Shown: in pieces, positions 7,006 through 10,466 of the stretch
Layout: each line of letters starts with the position of its first letter
Numbering within the stretch: position 1 is the first letter of the stretch
Assembly: GCA_016234975.1 (NCBI GenBank)
Contig: JACRND010000014.1
Span: forward strand, 1-10,466
Direction: 5' to 3'
Source of the DNA: Nitrosarchaeum sp.
Lineage (GTDB): Archaea; Thermoproteota; Nitrososphaeria; Nitrososphaerales; Nitrosopumilaceae
DNA: 10,466 bases
Translations under genes and position numbers: made by a program
The notes under the pieces: model-generated
Told to the model about the DNA's origin: nothing
Seen by the model: the letters and a program-made list of their open reading frames with translations, nothing else
Database searches by the model: none

Positions 7006-7359
7006 ATGATATGTAGATGAAATTGTTTTATCTAAATTCTCTTTTCTTTTTAAATAATTGCAATACCTATTATTCCACTTACTAAGTGACCTGAATTGCA
7101 TTAACCCTGTAATTAACCATATTCCAGATGTTATCAGTATTCCAACTAACAGAACTATTAAGACAATACCAAAGTCATCTTCTTGTTCCAATAATAGTAA
7201 AAATTTTGGATGAGTAGTAAGATACACAGAAATTCCAATTGCAAATGGAGCTAAAACAAGGGCAGACAATGAAACACCTAACATGACCCCTCGTAGATGT
7301 TGAATCTTATCAATAAATGAATCCATTGAACTTAATATATCGTTATTATCCTTAGACAA
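6991..7359 (-). CDS. Two-helix membrane protein, hypothetical
   Basis: 122 residues if the TTG at 7359 is used, or 111 from an ATG at 7326. There are two strong membrane helices (about 25-48 and 63-86) with short polar ends. FDKIQHLRG-type sequence before helix 1 (SFIDKIQHLRGVMLG) and a basic, coiled tail after helix 2 (SLSKWNNRYCNYLKRKENL) suggest both termini are cytosolic. No family name is recognised. A 16-codon frame beginning with ATG at 7402 (MKTDNLKNFEEVLKFV) ends across the TTG in another frame; removing one base would fuse it to this protein, giving about 136 residues. The gene is driven by the right copy of the 40-bp promoter repeat. Its 3' end overlaps the convergent regulator gene by 15 bp. 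Confidence 0.75.
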   Translation of the reverse strand: MSKDNNDILSSMDSFIDKIQHLRGVMLGVSLSALVLAPFAIGISVYLTTHPKFLLLLEQEDDFGIVLIVLLVGILITSGIWLITGLMQFRSLSKWNNRYCNYLKRKENLDKTISSTYHLDEE

Positions 7360-7402
7360 ATTTCAATACTTCCTCAAAATTCTTTAAATTGTCTGTTTTC
7401 AT
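7352..7402 (-). other. 16-codon leader ORF or frame-disrupted N-terminus of the two-helix protein
   Basis: The ATG is at 7402-7400 on the minus strand, exactly where the TAAATAC box (7425-7431) predicts transcription to begin. It encodes MKTDNLKNFEEVLKFV and stops at TAA 7354-7352. The main gene's frame overlaps it by 8 bases, shifted by one. The join would read naturally as VLKF-SKDNND. It could be a leaderless leader peptide, an indel, or translational frameshifting. Confidence 0.4.
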
Positions 7403-7413
7403 TACTGATTTTG

Positions 7414-7453
7414 TTTTATTTGTGGTATTTATCATATGCTTAACATTGTTAAT
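7414..7453 (-). repeat. 40-bp promoter repeat, right copy (inverted relative to 5211-5250)
   Basis: Identical over 40 bp to the reverse complement of 5211-5250. On the minus strand it carries the palindrome (7452-7440) and TAAATAC (7431-7425) pointing at the two-helix membrane protein. Predicted start is about 7403. Confidence 0.85.
7440..7452. promoter_or_regulatory. Palindromic operator TTAACA-N-TGTTAA, copy 2
   Basis: Same 6-1-6 palindrome as at 5212. It is upstream of the minus-strand TATA box at 7425-7431 and also upstream of a weaker plus-strand TATA-like TTTTATTAG (7458-7466), so it may again serve two divergent transcripts. Confidence 0.7.
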
Positions 7454-7489
7454 TTAGTTTTATTAGATATGTTGTTTCTTCTCACTGTG

Positions 7490-7602
7490 ATGGTAAAAAA
7501 GAATATCGTCGTAAAAAAAGAAATCAATCATATGTAATTCAAAGTCATGATAATTGGAAACGATTAGAAAAATTTCAGATCAGTCAGAGACAACTTCCAT
7601 AA
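7490..7602 (+). pseudogene. Small basic ORF interrupted by a one-base shift in an A-run
   Basis: The frame ending at TAA 7600-7602 is open back to 7453 but holds no start codon. An ATG at 7490, placed 28 bp after a TATA-like box (7458-7466), opens a different frame. If the A-run at 7495-7500 had one more base, the ATG frame would join it and encode about 37 residues, MVKKEYRRKKRNQSYV then IQSHDNWKRLEKFQISQRQLP, a plausible basic small protein. As written it is broken. Either the base is a sequencing error in the homopolymer, or the gene is decayed, or the open frame is chance. No family is recognised. Confidence 0.3.
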
Positions 7603-7678
7603 ATTATGATATGTGTTTGTAATAGATTATGTTGTTTTCATAAAGTTTCAAAATTATCTACCGGAATAAAATACAAAA

Positions 7679-7813
7679 ATGGGTAAAAAAGAAGTTCATT
7701 ATTCAATTTTTCTTGAAACACAAAATCATGATATTCCTATTGTAATGTTCTTCTTAAGGCAAGATCTAGGAGAAATAAATTGTATTTTATTTCTTCATGT
7801 TTCTAACAATTAA
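7679..7813 (+). CDS. Small ORF, 44 aa, hypothetical
   Basis: ATG at 7679 to TAA 7811-7813; the stop lies inside palindrome copy 3. The product starts MGKKEVHYSIFLETQNHD and continues with a mildly hydrophobic stretch (IPIVMFFLRQDLGEINCILF). A weak TATA-like AAAATTATC is 25 bp upstream. No family is recognised and there is no ribosome binding site. It may be real or chance in this poorly coding stretch. Confidence 0.25.
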   Translation: MGKKEVHYSIFLETQNHDIPIVMFFLRQDLGEINCILFLHVSNN

Positions 7814-7837
7814 CAATGTTAAGCATTCTCTAAATAC
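7810..7837 (+). promoter_or_regulatory. Palindromic operator copy 3 plus TAAATAC box
   Basis: TTAACAATGTTAAGCAT (7810-7826) is identical to the two 40-bp repeats. The next four bases differ, then TAAATAC (7831-7837) returns at the same offset of 21 bases from the palindrome start. Beyond that the sequences diverge, so the operator and TATA box are what is conserved. Predicted start is about 7859. Confidence 0.7.
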
Positions 7838-7857
7838 TAAAATCAAAAATATTTGTC

Positions 7858-8000
7858 AATGCAGAAGCAAACATATCTACTCCAAGGGAAAATCCTGAGA
7901 ATTCATGAGTTTGTCATCTCATTTGTTCAAAGTTTTCATTTACTGCCTAAGACACAGCTGGTGTTTTCCCTAGATATGCTTCTGCATTATTGTTTTTATT
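7858..8000 (+). ncRNA. Candidate small structured RNA with pairing ends
   Basis: The predicted transcript start (about 7859) coincides with the left arm of a nested inverted repeat. AATGCAGAAGC (7858-7868) pairs with GCTTCTGCATT (7978-7988), ATATCTA (7873-7879) with TAGATAT (7971-7977), and GGGAAAA (7886-7892) with TTTTCCC (7964-7970). That is 25 pairs in register, with two bulges on the 5' side. A T-run (TTGTTTTTATT, 7990-8000) follows the 3' arm and could terminate it. Promoter, closing helix and terminator are all in the expected order. Alternatives: a leaderless 47-codon ORF (7859-8002, MQKQTYLLQGKILRIHEF...), or a decayed inverted-repeat element. No target-site duplication is visible. 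Confidence 0.4.
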
Positions 8001-8028
8001 GAATCCGTTTACAAATACTGATTTCAAG

Positions 8029-8041
8029 TTAACATTGTTAA
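8029..8041. promoter_or_regulatory. Palindromic operator copy 4, upstream of the zinc-finger gene
   Basis: TTAACATTGTTAA, the same 6-1-6 palindrome with the central base complemented. It ends 35 bp before the ATG at 8077. A TATA-like TTTTAGTAT (8047-8055) between them would make that gene leaderless. The flanks do not match the other copies. Confidence 0.6.
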
Positions 8042-8076
8042 GTGATGTTTTAGTATGACTAATTTCTCGATATTAT

Positions 8077-8259
8077 ATGGAACATAAAACACCAATTTCA
8101 AAAAAAATAAATACCACACGTTTGAAAAACGTTTTCAAAAAAAATCCGCAATTTACAAATATGTGCAACATCTGTAAGATGGAATTTACTGATGCAGAAA
8201 GAACAAAGAAGCATATGATTAAAGCCCACTCAAAACCAAAACGTGAAAAAGAACACTAA
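8077..8259 (+). CDS. Single C2H2 zinc-finger protein
   Basis: 60 residues. Residues 30-51 form a canonical C2H2 finger, CNICKMEFTDAERTKKHMIKAH: Cys30-X2-Cys33-X12-His46-X4-His51, with the hydrophobic F37 in place. The N-terminal half (KKINTTRLKNVFKKNP) and the tail (SKPKREKEH) are strongly basic, consistent with nucleic acid binding. One-finger C2H2 proteins are common in Nitrososphaerota; whether they bind DNA, RNA or protein is largely unknown. The ATG lies 35 bp after palindrome copy 4. A DUF1059 gene follows 40 bp downstream on the same strand and may be co-transcribed. Confidence 0.85.
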   Translation: MEHKTPISKKINTTRLKNVFKKNPQFTNMCNICKMEFTDAERTKKHMIKAHSKPKREKEH

Positions 8260-8299
8260 AAATGACAGTAAAAAAAGTAAACGTCTGTAGGAATTTAGC

Positions 8300-8467
8300 G
8301 TGACAATAAAACTTTGTTGCAGTGATTATGGTTTTGAGTGTGAATTTGTAGCTGAAGGAGAAGTTGATTCGGTAATAACTCAATTTGGTAAGCATACTGA
8401 TGAGGAACACGGAATAGAATACGCAAAAGAAGTGCTGATGCAGGTTATCCTAAGAAAAACTAGATGA
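8300..8467 (+). CDS. DUF1059 family small protein
   Basis: 55 residues from a GTG start; a TAG at 8288-8290 closes the frame upstream and TAGGAA (8288-8293) sits 6 bases before the GTG as a weak ribosome binding site. The sequence has the DUF1059 pattern: CCSDYGFECEFVAEG (residues 6-20, with C6, C7 and C14), then FGKHTDEEHGIEY (29-41) and a final helix. DUF1059 proteins are short, cysteine- and histidine-bearing, and of unknown function; the conserved Cys and His suggest metal binding. It lies 40 bp after the zinc-finger gene and probably belongs to the same transcript. Confidence 0.85.
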   Translation: MTIKLCCSDYGFECEFVAEGEVDSVITQFGKHTDEEHGIEYAKEVLMQVILRKTR

Positions 8468-8492
8468 ATCTAAATAAATACATAAAAACTAA

Positions 8493-8966
8493 TCATATGA
8501 GATCATGCAAAAATCCCGTAAACTCGTCACTAGGAATTACAGCACGCACTTCAATTAATCCCAATGATTCGAGTCCCTGCAGTTTATCATAATATTTGTA
8601 GATTCCTTCTTTTGTAGGGTAGATCTTTAGGACATCTACTTGCCCAGGTTCTAAAAGATTCGTTTCTACATTCAATCCTTCAATGTACAATCTATGTTGT
8701 TTATCTCCATTATTTATGACAGTCAAGATGTATACAAAATTTATCCTAGTTACAAGATGAGGATTGGGTTCTCCATCTACTCCAGAAATTCCTTTTAGTT
8801 GAACTTGTCCCCCAATATCTTCAAAAGCAATCGTTTGTTCAATTCTTTCTTGCCAAGCGATAGGCACATGTCTGACATTTCCCTGCCCTATGAATACTAT
8901 CATTCCTACTAACGCCACAACCCCCACCACAATTGCAATAAGTATCACAAATCTGTCCTTTGACAA
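8493..8966 (-). CDS. Membrane-anchored cupredoxin-like protein lacking most copper ligands
   Basis: 157 residues. N-terminal membrane anchor (about 6-28), then a cupredoxin-like beta domain: FVYILTVINNGDKQHRLYIEGL (77-98), LLEPGQVDVLKI (104-115), GIYKYYDKLQGLESLGLIEVRAV (121-143). The last block aligns with the type 1 copper loop GxYxFYC-x4-H-x4-M, but Cys is D127, His is L132 and Met is L137; only H91 remains. It should sit outside the membrane and is unlikely to carry a blue-copper centre. The TTG start at 8966 is favoured because a stop closes the frame 18 bases upstream and a minus-strand TATA-like GTTTAAAAAT (8991-9000) lies 25-30 bp away, making the mRNA nearly leaderless. Confidence 0.8.
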   Translation of the reverse strand: MSKDRFVILIAIVVGVVALVGMIVFIGQGNVRHVPIAWQERIEQTIAFEDIGGQVQLKGISGVDGEPNPHLVTRINFVYILTVINNGDKQHRLYIEGLNVETNLLEPGQVDVLKIYPTKEGIYKYYDKLQGLESLGLIEVRAVIPSDEFTGFLHDLI

Positions 8967-8990
8967 CGTTTCGTGGTAGGATTATCTCCT

Positions 8991-9000
8991 ATTTTTAAAC
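8991..9000 (-). promoter_or_regulatory. TATA-like box for the cupredoxin-like gene
   Basis: GTTTAAAAAT on the minus strand, centred about 29 bp from the TTG at 8966. Confidence 0.45.
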
Positions 9001-9016
9001 AAAATACAATTGTTAA

Positions 9017-9264
9017 AGTTGAAAATCACTATGCAGATAATATGATGTATGACCGAATCTAACTTCCTTATTTTGACTCATTTGTATTATGTTTTATGTT
9101 AAAATATTCTATTGTGTGCTGAAAAGTTTGTTGGAATTGCTTGAAATAAATTTTCAAAATTTCATATCTATAATTCGACGTTATCCAATTCCATTTTTTG
9201 TCCAATTATAGACATCAATAATTCAACAAGTGATATTTTAAAAATAAAAAGTAAAGAAACTAAT
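9017..9264. other. Intergenic stretch without a supported gene
   Basis: Nothing convincing is coded here on either strand; the longest ATG-started frame noted on the plus strand is 17 codons (from 9049). It holds an AT-only palindrome AAATTTT-C-AAAATTT (9148-9162), which may be chance. It lies between the start of one minus-strand gene and the end of the next, so it carries promoter and terminator space for that strand. Confidence 0.6.
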
Positions 9265-9720
9265 CTATGCTAAAAGACTAGATTTCTTGTCTCTTCTAAT
9301 GGAGACTATGATGTATGCTGAAATAGCTATTATCCCACCTTGAAGAATTTTACTTATGATGTCAATAAAACCGACATCATCTTGTTGGCCTACAAATGGG
9401 ATATCCGCATTTCTAGATAATACATACAGACCTATCAGGGCCAGAGAGCCTCCTATTGCCAAAACATAAGGCACCTTACTTGTATGTCTGGTGATAGTTG
9501 CCCACAATCCAATTGGAATGTATGCAGCACCAACTGCAGCAAAAAATGCGGTTTGAATAAAAGCACCACTTTCAAACTCTTGTGGTTTGCCTACATTTTC
9601 CTTGAATTCTTGACTTGCTTCGGCAATTTCCTGAGTGGATACAAAGAGGTATAGAACCCCTGTAGCCAGCATCAAAAATACCATTGAAATTATAGCTGAT
9701 TTCATTGCTTTAGATTTCAT
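9265..9720 (-). CDS. Four-helix membrane protein, hypothetical
   Basis: 151 residues with four predicted membrane helices (about 8-28, 52-74, 83-101 and 118-141). The loop between helices 1 and 2 is charged and helical (STQEIAEASQEFKENVGKPQEF); both ends look cytosolic, with the basic tail IRRDKKSS. No family is recognised and no catalytic motif is visible. The ATG at 9720 lies 25 bp from a minus-strand TTATAT box (9742-9747), so it is probably leaderless. It is divergent from the membrane protein plus regulator pair at 9795-10425, with 74 bp between. Confidence 0.75.
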   Translation of the reverse strand: MKSKAMKSAIISMVFLMLATGVLYLFVSTQEIAEASQEFKENVGKPQEFESGAFIQTAFFAAVGAAYIPIGLWATITRHTSKVPYVLAIGGSLALIGLYVLSRNADIPFVGQQDDVGFIDIISKILQGGIIAISAYIIVSIRRDKKSSLLA

Positions 9721-9740
9721 GATTTGTATATGTAAAATTG

Positions 9741-9748
9741 GATATAAT
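9741..9748 (-). promoter_or_regulatory. TATA-like box for the four-helix membrane protein
   Basis: ATTATATC on the minus strand, centred about 25 bp from the ATG at 9720. Confidence 0.5.
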
Positions 9749-9794
9749 GTGTGACGATCATTTTCAAAAAATGAGAATGGAAGATATTAATTAA

Positions 9795-10085
9795 ATGCAG
9801 ATTGGCATACAAGAGAAGATGGCTTTAGAAATTCATTATATCATAATGGCATTACACCTGATTGTAGGATTTGTACTTGTGTTTTTGGCTGCAAGAGCAT
9901 TTAAGAAAACAAAATATCCTCCAATGGCATTACTTGCTCTTGGATTTTCTTTGATTGTCATAGGGGACACAATAATTGGAGATGTGGTAGAATTTCTACA
10001 GGAAGGCATTTTTGGTGAAATCATAGAGGAAGGCATTGGAATTGCAGGTTTTATTGTTTTGATACTAGCGGTGAAACGAAGCTGA
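9795..10085 (+). CDS. Three-helix membrane protein (DUF7521-like appearance)
   Basis: 96 residues from the first ATG, or 88 from the in-frame ATG at 9819, which fits a TATA-like ATATTAATTA at 9784-9793 better. Three membrane helices (about 14-34, 43-63 and 74-93) are separated by a short basic loop (RAFKKTKYPP) and an acidic one (VVEFLQEGIFGEIIEEG). The length, helix layout and pairing with a helix-turn-helix gene recall the archaeal DUF7521 membrane proteins, but this is resemblance only. The stop (10083-10085) is one base before the ATG of the regulator gene, so the two are translationally linked and probably act together, for example as a membrane signal input and its transcription factor. 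Confidence 0.75.
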   Translation: MQIGIQEKMALEIHYIIMALHLIVGFVLVFLAARAFKKTKYPPMALLALGFSLIVIGDTIIGDVVEFLQEGIFGEIIEEGIGIAGFIVLILAVKRS

Positions 10086-10086
10086 A

Positions 10087-10425
10087 ATGGACTATACAAG
10101 TGAGATCATTGCTACACTATCAGATGAACAGAGCAGAGAAATAATAAAGATAGTATCCAAGACCGAACTTACCATCCAACAAATTTCCAACACTCTAAAC
10201 ATCCCACTATCAACTGCGTATCGAAAGATAAGAAAATTGGAGGAATTGAAGTTAATCAAGAAAACCAAAGTAATTCGCACGCTTGAAGGTCTTGATGAAA
10301 GTTATTACAAAAACTGGACATATGAAGTTGTAGTTACTTTTAGAGACGGAGAACTTTCCTACAAATTAGAACATGTAAAGATTGAAGACAAAATTGTAAG
10401 GCTCTGGCAAAAGTTTTCTGAATAA
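10087..10425 (+). CDS. ArsR-like winged helix-turn-helix regulator
   Basis: 112 residues. The helix-turn-helix spans about residues 17-56: EQSREIIKIVSKTELTIQQI, SNTLNIP, then the recognition helix LSTAYRKIRKLEELKLI, followed by a basic wing (KKTKVIRTLEG). The C-terminal part (WTYEVVVTFRDGELSYKLEH) is beta-rich and may form the dimer or sensing surface. No cysteine metal site of classic ArsR proteins is present. The gene starts one base after the membrane-protein stop, so it belongs to a two-gene operon. It probably regulates its own operon or the divergent gene at 9265-9720, which is inference. Confidence 0.85.
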   Translation: MDYTSEIIATLSDEQSREIIKIVSKTELTIQQISNTLNIPLSTAYRKIRKLEELKLIKKTKVIRTLEGLDESYYKNWTYEVVVTFRDGELSYKLEHVKIEDKIVRLWQKFSE

Positions 10426-10447
10426 CCATTCCCATCAAATGATAATT

Positions 10448-10452
10448 GGAGG
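10448..10452 (+). promoter_or_regulatory. Strong Shine-Dalgarno-like GGAGG at the window edge
   Basis: GGAGG precedes ATGs at 10454 (too close) and 10464-10466 (11 bases away, at the last base of the window). It may mark the start of a further plus-strand gene in the same operon. Confidence 0.3.
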
Positions 10453-10466
10453 CATGATATTATATG

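Noticed and set aside
7858..7988. Miniature inverted-repeat transposable element
   Set aside because: The arms are complementary, but no target-site duplication flanks them and no second copy exists in the window; promoter and T-run placement fit an RNA gene better.
8219..8410. Minus-strand 63-codon frame across the zinc-finger and DUF1059 genes
   Set aside because: It overlaps two well-supported plus-strand genes and resembles no known protein.
9004..9016. Possible fifth palindrome, TTAACAATTGTAT on the minus strand, near the cupredoxin-like gene
   Set aside because: Only one half-site is intact, and its distance to the TATA-like box (4 bp) differs from the 8-10 bp of the clear copies.
9148..9162. 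AAATTTT-C-AAAATTT palindrome in the 8967-9264 gap
   Set aside because: Almost purely A and T; such repeats arise easily by chance in DNA of this composition, and no second copy was seen.

Overview
The window looks like chromosome of an ammonia-oxidising-type archaeon of the Nitrososphaerota (Thaumarchaeota; Nitrosopumilus/Nitrosarchaeum-like). The DNA is about one third G+C by eye. Several starts lie 22-30 bp downstream of an AT-rich TATA-like box with almost no leader, which is an archaeal pattern. The protein families also fit: a DUF6659-like protein, small archaeal winged-helix regulators, a one-finger C2H2 protein, a DUF1059 protein, and small membrane proteins common in this phylum. No rRNA, tRNA, CRISPR array or transposase was seen.

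Layout. At 1-395 (-) is the N-terminal part of a membrane protein that runs off the left edge. It is divergent from a cupin (473-868). A cation-dependent-type O-methyltransferase (950-1573) and a DUF6659-like protein (1772-2134) follow. Next is a secreted lysyl-oxidase-like protein (2273-3169) whose copper-binding histidines and both cofactor-forming residues are kept. It converges on an Nramp-superfamily transporter (3266-4552, -) that lacks the canonical metal-binding motif. A helical protein (4730-5176, -) comes next.

The most interesting part is 5177-8470. The palindrome TTAACA-N-TGTTAA occurs four times (5212, 7440, 7810, 8029). In three copies it is followed at identical spacing by a TAAATAC box. 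Two copies sit inside a perfect 40-bp inverted repeat (5211-5250 and 7414-7453) that points inward on a convergent cassette: a 36-codon small ORF, an HtrA-type membrane-anchored serine protease and a winged-helix regulator on +, against a two-helix membrane protein on -. A third copy points at a ~140-nt segment whose ends are complementary and which ends in a T-run, a candidate small RNA. The fourth lies upstream of a C2H2 zinc-finger protein with a DUF1059 protein behind it. The first copy also lies between two divergent promoters, so the helical protein at 4730-5176 may be controlled by it too. I infer an undescribed local regulon, perhaps for envelope or protein-quality stress, possibly controlled by the winged-helix protein encoded inside it.

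The right part (8493-10425) holds an anchored cupredoxin-like protein that has lost most copper ligands, a four-helix membrane protein, and a tightly linked pair of a three-helix membrane protein and a winged-helix regulator. Two places (7352-7402 and 7490-7602) look like single-base frame disruptions in small genes. They could be sequencing errors, decay or real short reading frames.
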